Of a DNA stretch of 64,000 bases, positions 7,786 to 15,057 are shown one piece after another (positions within the stretch are counted from its first letter, which is position 1; each line of letters starts with the position of its first letter). Both the position numbers and the translations under genes were made by a program. The notes under the pieces were generated by a model. The model was given only the letters and a program-made list of their open reading frames with translations, was not told the origin of the DNA and did not search any database. Source of the DNA: Nitrospiraceae bacterium (GTDB lineage Bacteria > Nitrospirota > Nitrospiria > Nitrospirales > Nitrospiraceae); NCBI GenBank assembly GCA_013140715.1, contig JABFSG010000002.1, forward strand, positions 45,208 through 109,207. The letters run 5' to 3'.

Positions 7786-7883
7786 GTGATGGAGCCTGAT
7801 GATCTTCTGTGCTCGCGCAATGCGCACGCTCGGAAGGTGTGCGTTGGACGCGCGCAGTGGGAGACCAATCAGTCCCCATCCCC
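7786..7883. repeat. Nested inverted-repeat element, family B, copy 4
   Basis: Outer arms GTGATGGAGCCTGAT (from 7786) and ATCAGTCCCCATCCCC (7868-7883) are mostly complementary. Inner arms TGCGCAC / GTGTGCG and CGCGC elements lie between, as in copies 2 and 3. The bases after it (AGCAAGCTTGGAGGGA, about 7898) also recur after copies 2 and 3. The rest of the gap to 8050 shows no gene; 8000-8040 holds nothing recognisable. Confidence 0.7.
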
Positions 7884-8050
7884 GGAGAGAGACAACGAGC
7901 AAGCTTGGAGGGAGCAGTAAGTGCATGGGCATTCAGAAGGTGGCTAGACTGCGCTCATTACGAAAAGTAAGTGTTCCTGTTCTCAGCCCCTCAAGTAAGA
8001 CGGCCAGCACCAAGGGCGTAGCCGTCTTGTCTGATCACGGGTTGTAACGC

Positions 8051-8734
8051 TTAGGTGAGGCTAGGGCTCTTCTGCCGCCAACTCCTCGCTCCAAGACCGA
8101 CCAGAGCCGCAAGCCCCGCGCCGAACAGAATGACGGCTGGTGGCAAGGGCACTGGTGCCGTCAGAGTGCTGAAGGACCCAATTACAGAGCCCCCGCCAGC
8201 ATTGCCCGCTAAAAAGGATAGCACCCAAGTACCAGAGTTAAATGAGCTCAAGCTCGGTGGGGTGGTCGGCAGATTGTTGCTACTGAAAACCGTTCCGTTT
8301 TGATCCTCGAGGAACATGGACCAGCTAGTGGGCGTCTGTCCATTAATCGTCCCGCCAGTTACTGGAGAGGATGCGTCGAACTGATCAGAACTGCCGTCAA
8401 AGAGTGAGACCTGGGTATGCGCTGTTGAGGCCCATGAGACAGTATAGGTGCCGCCGCCCATTGGGATCGTCCAGGTGAATGCTTTAATTGCATCATTGTG
8501 ATTACCGAATCCATTATCGGGAGCATCTGAATCGAACGTCATCGATCCTGTCATGGGACCAAGGTGCAAGTTATCCGGGGAGGCATGCAGGGTAGGGTCC
8601 ACTGATTGCACGGACCCTGTAAACAAGAACGTTACATCGGCAGCCTTCGATGGTTCGGCACATACCAGCAGAGAGCATATCGCGATGGTTGGCAGGACTA
8701 CCCCTTTGATTACCAGCTGCTTTATGGCTCTCAT
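8051..8734 (-). CDS. Exported protein with PEP-CTERM-like sorting tail
   Basis: A 227-residue exported protein starting at ATG 8734 (AGAGGG seven bases upstream). Residues 1-29 form a signal sequence ending SKA. The middle is a Gly/Ser/Asp/Thr-rich domain of about 170 residues with no catalytic motif. It contains MTFDSDAPDNGFGNHND, SWASTAHTQVSLFDGSSD and a late GTWVLSFLAGNAGGGSVIGS. The C-terminus is a sorting signal: APVPLPPAVILFGAGLAAL followed by a basic ARSWRQK tail. VPLPxA-type motif, one hydrophobic helix and an Arg-rich end are the hallmarks of PEP-CTERM-like substrates processed by exosortases. No exosortase gene lies in this window. Likely surface or extracellular-matrix protein. Confidence 0.8.
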   Translation of the reverse strand: MRAIKQLVIKGVVLPTIAICSLLVCAEPSKAADVTFLFTGSVQSVDPTLHASPDNLHLGPMTGSMTFDSDAPDNGFGNHNDAIKAFTWTIPMGGGTYTVSWASTAHTQVSLFDGSSDQFDASSPVTGGTINGQTPTSWSMFLEDQNGTVFSSNNLPTTPPSLSSFNSGTWVLSFLAGNAGGGSVIGSFSTLTAPVPLPPAVILFGAGLAALVGLGARSWRQKSPSLT

Positions 8735-8840
8735 GATACATCCCTCTGTGTATTGGTAAAGGTAGTCTCTCGCACGATTCGGGGCCGAATGTACCACCAT
8801 ACCAATGAAGGGTGTCAACCCCTCTAAAGGGGGTACGGAA

Positions 8841-8876
8841 GAAACAACGGGACCATTCCACATTTCTCGGCGCGGG
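8841..8876. repeat. 36-bp direct repeat, left copy, beside toxin-antitoxin module
   Basis: Begins GAAACAACGGGACCATTCCA and continues CATTTCTCGGCGCGGG. It matches 9729-9764 at 32 of 36 positions in the same orientation. The pair brackets the HigBA-like module and a degenerate stretch. Confidence 0.7.
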
Positions 8877-8884
8877 GGTGGGGG

Positions 8885-9055
8885 TCAGAGCGGACGTCAC
8901 CGGAGGAGCGGGAACCCGTCGAGGCTATGGTGCCTGACCTCCTGGCCTGAGGGAATTCCAGAAGGGTTCCGCCGGGACGCGCCTGAACGGGTCGCTCCGG
9001 GAGGTGCGGGAGCGGTTGAGCCCCACCCCCGCGTGGCGGTATTTCCCTCTACCTC
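8885..9055. pseudogene. Possible remnant of a coding sequence, unrecognised
   Basis: No intact gene. One frame reads KGSAGTRLNGSLREVRERLS, then PTPAWRYFPLPHV and a stop, which looks like the C-terminal end of a protein. A diverged version of the same DNA (GGGTTCCGCC...GGTTGAG pattern) occurs near 11725-11820. It may be the tail of a decayed mobile or cargo gene. Fills most of the 325-base gap before the toxin-antitoxin genes. Confidence 0.3.
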
Positions 9056-9059
9056 ATGT

Positions 9060-9353
9060 CTAACGAGTTGCAGTGACGGCGAGGCGGAATCCTAACGCAT
9101 GGAGGAGCGCATCAAGGCTTTTGAATTCGGGGTTCCCGCGTTCTGAGAGCATCTTGTAGAGGCTTTCGCGGTTGAGCTTGGCTCTTTCGGCCAATTGCGC
9201 CACACCTCCTTGGGCTTCTGCCACGTTTCTCAGCGCCAGCAAGAAGAGATCGGGATCGTCTTCTTCCAGTGCCGCGTTTAAATACTCTTCAGCCTCGCCC
9301 ACATCGCGCAGACTCTCGATCAAATCGGGTCGATAGGCTTTGTTCCTTTTCAT
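9060..9353 (-). CDS. higA: HigA-like antitoxin (addiction-module antidote, HTH)
   Basis: Antitoxin and autorepressor of a type II module. The 97-residue product starts at ATG 9353, whose first bases overlap the end of the toxin gene (4-base overlap), so translation is coupled. The C-terminal half is a helix-turn-helix of the XRE/addiction-antidote type (GGVAQLAERAKLNRESLYKM, then LSERGNPEFKSLDALLHALG). The N-terminus is an acidic helix (EAEEYLNAALEEDDPDLFLLALR). Toxin-before-antitoxin order is typical of HigBA. It probably binds the palindrome upstream of the toxin gene. Confidence 0.88.
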   Translation of the reverse strand: MKRNKAYRPDLIESLRDVGEAEEYLNAALEEDDPDLFLLALRNVAEAQGGVAQLAERAKLNRESLYKMLSERGNPEFKSLDALLHALGFRLAVTATR

Positions 9354-9682
9354 GGTCGTCTCCTGTACTCGTTCCAATATCGTTTGGCAGTATCGATGTC
9401 TTTGACCTGTGTGCTCTTGTCCCCTCCGCAAAGCAGCAAGACAATCGCTGCTCCATCTTGGCCGAAATACACGCGATAGCCGGGGCCATAATCGATTCGC
9501 AGTTCCTGCACGCCTTCGCCTACTCCATGGCAGTCTCCAAAATTTCCCAGGCTCACTCGGTCCAACCGCACTCGGATCTTGGCCCGAGCCTTGATGTCAC
9601 GGAGTGATGCCATCCATTCAGTGAACGGCTCCCGGCTCTCTTCAGTCACATAGATGCGGAGCTCTTTCGGAGTCGCTTCCAC
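9350..9682 (-). CDS. higB: HigB-like toxin (phage Gp49/RelE superfamily)
   Basis: Predicted ribosome-dependent mRNA interferase. The 110 residues carry the family pattern: N-terminal strand LRIYVTEESREPFTEWMASL, an Arg/Lys-rich helix (RDIKARAKIRVRLDRVSLGN) and FGDCHGVGEGVQELRIDYGP. GYRVYFGQDGAAIVLLLCGGD, KSTQVKDIDTAKRYWNEY and a final basic YRRRP follow. All features match full-length HigB/Gp49 toxins, so it is probably intact. First gene of the operon, 10 bases downstream of a perfect 18-bp palindrome. Confidence 0.88.
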   Translation of the reverse strand: MEATPKELRIYVTEESREPFTEWMASLRDIKARAKIRVRLDRVSLGNFGDCHGVGEGVQELRIDYGPGYRVYFGQDGAAIVLLLCGGDKSTQVKDIDTAKRYWNEYRRRP

Positions 9683-9691
9683 AGGACCAAG

Positions 9692-9709
9692 TGTAGCTTA
9701 TAAGCTACA
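9692..9709. promoter_or_regulatory. 18-bp perfect palindromic operator of the HigBA-like module
   Basis: TGTAGCTTATAAGCTACA reads identically on both strands and ends 10 bases before the toxin start codon. It is the expected position for autorepression by the HigA-like HTH protein. The central TTATAA could double as a -10 region. Confidence 0.8.
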
Positions 9710-9728
9710 GCATGGCAAGAGCTGAGGG

Positions 9729-9764
9729 AAAACAACGGGGTCATTCCACATTTCTCGGTGCGGG
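9729..9764. repeat. 36-bp direct repeat, right copy, beside toxin-antitoxin module
   Basis: Begins AAAACAACGGGGTCATTCCA and continues CATTTCTCGGTGCGGG. Partner of 8841-8876, 888 bases away in the same orientation. Confidence 0.7.
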
Positions 9765-9860
9765 GAAAGGCTGGAATTGATGGAGGGCGTGCGATAGCCC
9801 AGTCGCGGCTCACACAAGCATCTCGGAAGTTGGTTCTCGGCGGGAAATGTTCCTATCTGG

Positions 9861-9890
9861 TTGACGAGCTACTATTCGCTACGATATTCT
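9861..9890 (+). promoter_or_regulatory. Putative promoter of the Phd/RelE module
   Basis: -35 TTGACG (9861-9866), 18-base spacer, -10 TATTCT (9885-9890). The -10 overlaps the start of the operator described next, suiting repression by the antitoxin. Confidence 0.5.
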
Positions 9891-9911
9891 GATGACCAGA
9901 ATTATGGTCAT
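9886..9911. promoter_or_regulatory. Two overlapping inverted repeats, likely Phd operator
   Basis: ATTCTG-atgac-CAGAAT (9886-9902) and ATGACC-agaattat-GGTCAT (9892-9911) overlap, 20 bases upstream of the antitoxin start codon. Phd/YefM antitoxins typically bind paired palindromes in this position. Confidence 0.7.
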
Positions 9912-9931
9912 AATGAGGCAAGAGGTATTCC

Positions 9932-10228
9932 ATGGCTAAAACGTTGCCGTTATCCGAAGTGAAGACCCGGTTGCCGGAGTTGATTGCCGGTGTGGATGAG
10001 CGTGAGGAGGAGGTTATCGTCACCAAGAATGGCCGGCCGGCTGCCGTGCTTGTTAACGTCCAGGAGTATGCACGACTCAAGGAGACGCTGGATGTGTTGA
10101 GTGATCCTGCCCTGATGAATCAGATTGCTGAGAGCCGGACTTTCTACCGGACCCGCAAGAAAGGCCTCTCGTTTGAGGAGGTCTTTGGCGAGCCGATCGC
10201 CTCAGTAAAAAAGCGCCGCACTGCGTGA
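9932..10228 (+). CDS. Phd/YefM-family antitoxin
   Basis: A 98-residue antitoxin and DNA-binding autorepressor. The N-terminal Phd fold is clear: LPLSEVKTRLPELIAGVDER, EEEVIVTKNGRPAAVLVNVQ and EYARLKETLDVLSDP. The C-terminal third (IAESRTFYRTRKKGLSFEEV) is the flexible toxin-neutralising tail. The start ATG follows GGCAAGAGG at a good distance. The stop codon overlaps the start of the RelE-like toxin, so the two are translated together. Antitoxin-first order is the usual one for Phd modules, opposite to the neighbouring HigBA-like module. Confidence 0.92.
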   Translation: MAKTLPLSEVKTRLPELIAGVDEREEEVIVTKNGRPAAVLVNVQEYARLKETLDVLSDPALMNQIAESRTFYRTRKKGLSFEEVFGEPIASVKKRRTA

Positions 10229-10512
10229 TGCCTTTCCGTCCCGATATCCCTCCGCATGTTGCTGAGGTGATTCGCTCTCTCCATCCTGATCTGAAACGCT
10301 CCATCAAATCGGCGGTTCGCGCGATCGCGCCCGACCCGGAATGTGGAGTACCGCTCCGCCGTGAACTTGAAGGACTGAGGAAGTTCCGTGTGCGCCGCTT
10401 TCGCATTGTCTATGCCATCGACCGCAAGGCTCGCACAATTCGCCTCATGGCAGTGGGCCATCGTCAATCGATCTACGAGGAGCTTTCGGACCAACTGAGG
10501 GAAAAGACATAG
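10228..10512 (+). CDS. RelE/ParE-family toxin
   Basis: A 94-residue basic toxin partner of the Phd-like antitoxin. The start is ATG 10228, sharing one base with the antitoxin stop (TGATG); an in-frame GTG at 10225 would give a 4-base overlap. Family pattern: LHPDLKRSIKSAVRAI, then CGVPLRRELEGLRKFRVRRFRIVY-like core (here LRKFRVRRFRIVYAIDRKA), and a final strand IRLMAVGHRQSIYEEL with the Arg/Tyr residues used in mRNA cleavage by RelE. It appears intact. Confidence 0.9.
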   Translation: MPFRPDIPPHVAEVIRSLHPDLKRSIKSAVRAIAPDPECGVPLRRELEGLRKFRVRRFRIVYAIDRKARTIRLMAVGHRQSIYEELSDQLREKT

Positions 10513-10556
10513 TCACGGATCGTTCTTCGGTACGCGGCCTGCGGTGAACGGTTTCT

Positions 10557-11507
10557 TCACGCGGCCTGTGTTCTACAGAGTTGCGAGATTTGCCGCTGCA
10601 CGCCGGGACGAACGTTCGTGAAGGCCAAGCCGAATTCCTGTGGACTGGTCCAGCGAACTGTGGCCCCGTCGATGATGAACGGATTGGCTGTATCCTGTGG
10701 GAAGATGCAACATTCCAAGTCTGTCCCGACGAGGACTGCCACAAAGCTTCTGACGCGACAGCCCTTGGGGGAGAGGTCGCGCAACTCCCCCTCACCGGCC
10801 CCTTCTCGACCCTTTAAGGAAAAGTGGCTGCGTAAACGGACCGGTACCCGGGGATGCAAGCGACTCTCGATTGTACGATCTCGCGGTGCAGGACGACCCT
10901 GTCGTATTTGTTTGAAGGCCTGAGGCGCGCGCTGATCTGCCGTGCCAGGGAAACCGGTATTCCTTCTTTCGAACAGGTTTCGGTTCTTCAGGCCGCCCGC
11001 CTGCCGGCTCAGCCAATGCCCTGCTCGTTCGAGCGCAGCAACCATCTGGGGCTTCAATACCCGGCTTCGTGTGCAGACCTCGTCTATCCAGGCCTGCCAT
11101 GGACCCTGAGCCGATGGAACCGGCCCGCTTCCACCTGCCCTCAAGTGTTTCATCCGTTGCGTCAGGTCACCGAACCCGGGGTCCTCTTTTCTGATCCAGG
11201 CATAGACTTCGAGACATTCTGTGTACCGGCCTAAGGATTCCAGTGTCTGGCCCATATGATAGAGAATGTGGCGTTCTTCTTCGGGTGAAAAGGTGCGTGT
11301 GGCCAATCCTTGGCGGAATGCCATGATTGCTTCTTCATGGCGGCCGGCGGCACTCAGACAGAGGGCGGTCTGTACATGGGCTTTCCCGGTGTAGAGAGGA
11401 TCGGCGGCAGCTTTTTTGAAATCGTCGATCGCTTGATGGAACATTCGCACTCGCTTGAGCACAAGCCCATGCTCATAGCATTCGCCTGCCGTCATCTGTT
11501 TGTCCAT
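10557..11507 (-). CDS. TPR protein with C-terminal PilZ domain
   Basis: A 316-residue cytosolic protein. The ATG at 11507 follows GGAGG by seven bases. Residues ~10-110 contain about three TPR-like helical pairs (YEHGLVLKRVRMFHQAIDDF, AALCLSAAGRHEEAIMAFRQ, YHMGQTLESLGRYTECLEVY). A polar linker follows. Residues ~215-310 form a PilZ domain with RLHPRVPVR and DLSPKGCRV. These match the RxxxR and [DN]xSxxG motifs that bind cyclic di-GMP. It is likely a c-di-GMP effector that uses its TPR part to contact a partner. The neighbourhood gives no clue to the target. Confidence 0.85.
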   Translation of the reverse strand: MDKQMTAGECYEHGLVLKRVRMFHQAIDDFKKAAADPLYTGKAHVQTALCLSAAGRHEEAIMAFRQGLATRTFSPEEERHILYHMGQTLESLGRYTECLEVYAWIRKEDPGFGDLTQRMKHLRAGGSGPVPSAQGPWQAWIDEVCTRSRVLKPQMVAALERAGHWLSRQAGGLKNRNLFERRNTGFPGTADQRAPQAFKQIRQGRPAPRDRTIESRLHPRVPVRLRSHFSLKGREGAGEGELRDLSPKGCRVRSFVAVLVGTDLECCIFPQDTANPFIIDGATVRWTSPQEFGLAFTNVRPGVQRQISQLCRTQAA

Positions 11508-11513
11508 GTCTGA

Positions 11514-11940
11514 TCCTCCGTAGCCTATCCGGCGGATGCCGGCCTATGTAACCGGCTGAGTAGGAAAGCAAGACTGACGCCTTGCGTGAGAGCTGCAATT
11601 TCAATTACTTGTCTATTGGGCCGTCTGAGATGAGGAGGAAGAACCCGACAGTATGGGCCTCGATGGTACGTGATATATGTTGGGGGTCTATGGGGCGCGG
11701 AGCCCAGGCCCGGCTGAAGAAGTTCTCAGGAGGGCTCCGCCAGCCGGTACGGGCTTCAGAGGATCGTTGCGGGAAATACAGTAACGGTTGAGTTCAGGCC
11801 TGCGCCGACGAGACAAATCTAACCGGGACCTCTTAGAAACCGTTACTCGCTGCGGGCGTTCTACCGTATGAATTTCCGACATTTCTTACTTCGTTTGGTC
11901 GGTCATTACCGGGCTAGAACGTTGGCTCCTGCCATTTCCG
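11514..11940. other. Intergenic region with degenerate repeat, no gene seen
   Basis: Contains a short hairpin (GCCGG...CCGGC near 11538-11553) just upstream of the TPR-PilZ gene. From about 11725 to 11820 it holds a diverged copy of the remnant at 8885-9055, with one frame reading SQEGSASRYGLQRIVAGNTV before a stop. No open frame here has a convincing start and ribosome binding site. Confidence 0.4.
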
Positions 11941-11973
11941 CTTCAGCTCGTGATCTGGTATATACCGTCGGGC

Positions 11974-12519
11974 ATGGATTGGTTGTTGATACTCGGCTTG
12001 GTCGTTCTCCTCATTGGCGGGGCTATTGCTTCGTTCTATCTGTTTACATTTGTGACTCGAACGAGACAGGAGTTTCGCGCGGCTCAACCGGATCTTCGTG
12101 TGACCAACATGTCGGCGATGAGTTCGGGGAATGTCCTCACTATTTATCCCGAGCTTCAGAACCTGGGTGGCGGTGTGGCCTACGATTGTCTTCTCCACTT
12201 GGGTGGCTGGGAGGGGAATTTCTCCATCAAGAAAGTATCTCCTCGCGGCCAGCGGGATCAGAAGCACGTGGCCTCCATCGTATTGGGTCCGGACGCTCCA
12301 ATCCGCACAAAACTCATGGACCATGGCTATATCCGGCTACGGTACCTGGATCGATGGGGGCAAAAATACGACTGTTGGTATGAGGTGACGCAACTCGAGA
12401 CCGGTGACGGCCCTCTTTATAATGTCCAAATAGACTTGGAACATCCTGAATTACATGAGCCCCAACCGTCCTTCTGGGAGATGCGAAAGTTTCTTCGCAC
12501 GGTTCCCCTGTCTGAATGA
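11974..12519 (+). CDS. Membrane-anchored protein of unknown function
   Basis: Unrecognised, 181 residues from ATG 11974; GTG 11950 is an alternative start. One N-terminal membrane helix (WLLILGLVVLLIGGAIASFY) is followed by a basic stop-transfer (TRTRQEFR). The soluble domain of about 150 residues begins QPDLRVTNMSAMSSGNVL, then PELQNLGGGVAYDCLLHLGG. It ends in IRLRYLDRWGQKYDCWYEV and an acidic tail. The pattern of strands with xNxGxG-like turns resembles small beta-sandwich domains found in periplasmic or cytosolic anchored proteins. Two Cys residues (CLL, DCW) are present. The function cannot be assigned. Confidence 0.65.
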   Translation: MDWLLILGLVVLLIGGAIASFYLFTFVTRTRQEFRAAQPDLRVTNMSAMSSGNVLTIYPELQNLGGGVAYDCLLHLGGWEGNFSIKKVSPRGQRDQKHVASIVLGPDAPIRTKLMDHGYIRLRYLDRWGQKYDCWYEVTQLETGDGPLYNVQIDLEHPELHEPQPSFWEMRKFLRTVPLSE

Positions 12520-12684
12520 CCGAGAGAGGTCGTCGATTTGCTCCATACCCCTCGCACGATGCTGCTTCTGACATGCTGTGCCTGAACCCGCAAGTAGCAA
12601 GGCTCCTTTCCCAGCGGCCTGTACCTATCGCGTCTAACTCTTGTTAAGATAATACACAACCTTTCACAGGGAGGTTCCTTCACT

Positions 12685-13332
12685 GTGGAGACGAAGATAT
12701 CGATTGCTGTTGGTCTCATCCTCGCTTGGCTCTCGATCGCGATCTTCGGTACACCGGGTTTCGCTTCTGCCGAAATGTATGTAGCTGGAATAGTCGGGGC
12801 CAATTTTGCAGATCGCCTTACCGGCATCTCGGGGACAAACGGTCGTGAAGGGACCATCTCCACGCCTGACTTTGACCTCAAAAATTCGATCGGCTATGGG
12901 GCTAAGCTTGGATATTTTGCCGAGCACGGCTGGTTGGGAATCGAAGGAGAAGTTTTGCAGACCACGCCGCACATCAAAAACTTGGATGACACTCCTGGCA
13001 TCCATTTGAGTCTGACTACTCTAGGAGTTAACCTTCTTGCCCGGTATCCTGGACGGACGTTCCAGCCCTATGCAGGAGCCGGTGTGGGCACGGTGATTGC
13101 CCGACTCGATGATTCAGCCGCCAATGGAATCCGGAGTAATACCAGTGTCTCCGGTGGATGGAATGTGCTCGCAGGGTTAAGAGCATTCGTCACTCCCTAT
13201 GTCGCGGTCTTTACCGAATATAAATACACAGGGACGACCTTACGGTTCGATAATGCCTTTGTCACGGGAGGAGGCTTTGAAGGTATCTACAGAGCGCAAC
13301 ATGTTCTGGTCGGCATCTCCTATCATTTCTAG
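12685..13332 (+). CDS. Outer-membrane beta-barrel protein
   Basis: A 215-residue protein predicted as an 8-stranded outer-membrane barrel (OmpA/OmpW/Opa-like superfamily). The start is GTG 12685, downstream of GGGAGGT. The signal sequence ends around FASAE near residue 30. The rest alternates hydrophobic and polar residues with Gly/aromatic girdles (GAKLGYFAEHGWLGIEGEVL, YAGAGVGTVIARLDD, AVFTEYKYTGTTLRF). It ends in the terminal phenylalanine signature VLVGISYHF, as needed by the BAM complex. Function within the family (pore, adhesion or structural) is not determinable. Confidence 0.87.
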   Translation: METKISIAVGLILAWLSIAIFGTPGFASAEMYVAGIVGANFADRLTGISGTNGREGTISTPDFDLKNSIGYGAKLGYFAEHGWLGIEGEVLQTTPHIKNLDDTPGIHLSLTTLGVNLLARYPGRTFQPYAGAGVGTVIARLDDSAANGIRSNTSVSGGWNVLAGLRAFVTPYVAVFTEYKYTGTTLRFDNAFVTGGGFEGIYRAQHVLVGISYHF

Positions 13333-13422
13333 CAGGATGCTGAAAAAGTCCGCCAGTCTGTTTCGTTCATTTGGTTTATTCGGTCTGTCTGGTTTATTTG
13401 GTTGTATGAGACTGAATCCTGC
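13332..13422. repeat. Long-palindrome repeat, family A, short copy
   Basis: Ends GCAGGAT (13332-13338) and ATCCTGC (13416-13422) are complementary. The left side continues GCTGAAAAAGTCCGCCAG, the family sequence. The interior is replaced by an imperfect tandem repeat, TTTGGTTTATTCGGTCTG / TCTGGTTTATTTGGTTGT. It begins at the stop codon of the barrel gene and ends just before the lipoprotein gene. Confidence 0.7.
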
Positions 13423-13440
13423 TGAGAGGGGAGAGCCTCT

Positions 13441-14118
13441 ATGCTGCGTATGACCGTCACTGTTCTTCTCTTCAGTGGAATTCTGACTCTATCGGCCTGC
13501 GCGGAATCGGCTCACCAGGTTCATCGAGACATGGTCAACATGAATGTGCCTCCTGAACTGGAGCAACAGGTCGATACCTCCATTACCTTTGCCGATTTGC
13601 GCGCAGCTCCTGGCAGTTATGTCGGGCGAGTTATCATGGTCGGTGGCGTCGTTATCACGGCCAAACGGACAGAGGACCGGACAGAAATCGAGGTTCTGCA
13701 ACTTCCTGCTGAAGCAGGAGGCCCCTCGACAACAGAACGAACCAGCTCCGAAGGCCGTTTCCTGGCTGTCCGAGAAACCTTCCTCGACCCGGCGACTGTG
13801 CCTCCTGGCACACCGATTACTGTAATCGGTGCTGTCACCGGCTCAACGACCAGGCCTCTGGACGACAGTGAGTACACCTATCCAGTCCTCGATATCAAAC
13901 ACCTTACCGATTGGAACGCTGTCGCTTCACGACGTTCAGAAAGCGGTGTTTCTGCGTTCTACGGCCCATCCTACCAGCCGTTCGGCTATTGGGGAAGGCC
14001 GTATGGAGCCTACCCCTATTGGGGGAGACCCGCTCCATTTTTCAACCAGCCACGGCCACCGTCGACACCCCCACTACCCCGGCACACGCTCCCGCCAAGA
14101 TTTCAGAAGCGCCGATAA
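13441..14118 (+). CDS. Slp-family outer-membrane lipoprotein
   Basis: A 225-residue lipoprotein. The signal sequence ends in the lipobox LSAC (Cys at about residue 20), so the mature protein is lipid-anchored; residue +2 is Ala, which favours the outer membrane. The Slp (starvation-inducible lipoprotein) fold is visible: FADLRAAPGSYVGRVIMVGG, VVITAKRTEDRTEIEVLQLP, GRFLAVRETFLDPATVPPGT, ITVIGAVTGSTTRPLDDSEY and TYPVLDIKHLTDW. The C-terminal ~60 residues are Pro/Tyr/Gly-rich (GYWGRPYGAYPYWGRP), probably disordered. The ATG follows GGGGAGA. Physiological role of Slp is poorly defined. Confidence 0.9.
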   Translation: MLRMTVTVLLFSGILTLSACAESAHQVHRDMVNMNVPPELEQQVDTSITFADLRAAPGSYVGRVIMVGGVVITAKRTEDRTEIEVLQLPAEAGGPSTTERTSSEGRFLAVRETFLDPATVPPGTPITVIGAVTGSTTRPLDDSEYTYPVLDIKHLTDWNAVASRRSESGVSAFYGPSYQPFGYWGRPYGAYPYWGRPAPFFNQPRPPSTPPLPRHTLPPRFQKRR

Positions 14119-14250
14119 CCTTCATCCTGTGGTGGCCAGCTTGAGCCTGTTGCGAAGAGTGCCCGGCATAGGGGGAGCTTGCTAAAAAATAGAGACGGAG
14201 GTTATCTAAAACACTCATCCTTTCGTGCTCTATCGGGAGAACCTCTAGCC

Positions 14251-14946
14251 ATGTTTGACCTTGTCATACCATCGACTCAAACCAAGCCTATCTTTTACCT
14301 TATGGCTGGACCCCTGTGTGCCCTGATCCTTGGGGGTTTCGCCCAGGTCTCAGTCAGTTTGCCGCAAGGAAGCAAGCAGGCGGTGCCTCCTCTGCAAACA
14401 ACTATGCCATCGATGGTCTTCATCGAGAAGGTCGGGCAGGAGGCGGAGTTGCGGCGTCAATTGTGAGCCAAGAACCGGGTATCCGAGCTTAGTTTCTCTA
14501 CCCCGGCCTTCCGTTTCTCGGTAGTGCCGGCTGGGAGCTATGGATTTATTACTCCAAAATATCTCGGAATGGCCTTGATCACGAAGAGTCTGGATCTTCC
14601 ATTTGAGGCGGTATCCCCCACTCCGAACTCCTTCGAGATCCATAAGCTTACCGATGGGAGTGGGATGCTGGTGGGATTCGTGGAGGCACAATTCAAGCCT
14701 CAAATGACGTCGAGTGAACGGGCGAAGAATGTCCGGTTCGGACTCTATTCCAATCCTTCCGATAAGGCTCCGCACATCGTTGCAGTCTCTTTGGCCAAAT
14801 TGCTGGTGGAGCGTATGCCGACCAGACTCAACCCCAAGGAGCCAGGCAGCGCCGTCCTGCTCGAAGCGGAGTTGCAGAGTAGTGCGGGCAGCATCTCCTC
14901 TCAACCAGAGCCTAATCAGTATCCTGCAAGATGGATAGGCCATTGA
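14251..14946 (+). pseudogene. Secreted protein gene interrupted by an in-frame TGA
   Basis: ATG 14251 opens a frame with a signal-like segment (IFYLMAGPLCALILGGFAQV). It runs to a TGA at 14464-14466, giving 71 residues. The same frame continues without another stop to 14946, encoding AGSYGFITPKYLGMALITKS, KLTDGSGMLVGFVEAQFKPQ and further protein-like sequence. There is no good start after the stop. Total length would be 231 codons if read through. It is most simply a nonsense-mutated gene or a sequencing error; no selenocysteine hairpin was recognised just after the TGA. Family unknown. Confidence 0.6.
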
Positions 14947-15057
14947 TCTCTTTCGGTAATCCTTCTACCCTGTTCCCTCTCTTCCGGATAGGACGGCCAT
15001 TACCGGTTTGCAAATGACTGTGTTCACACCTGTTAGGTCTGATGTAAGGAGGCATAC

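Noticed and set aside
3716..8050. A CRISPR array, suggested by repeated palindromic segments
   Set aside because: Repeats are long, variable, irregularly spaced and lack uniform spacers; no cas genes.
14464..14466. TGA as a selenocysteine codon
   Set aside because: No recognisable SECIS-like hairpin immediately downstream and no known selenoprotein family; nonsense mutation is simpler.
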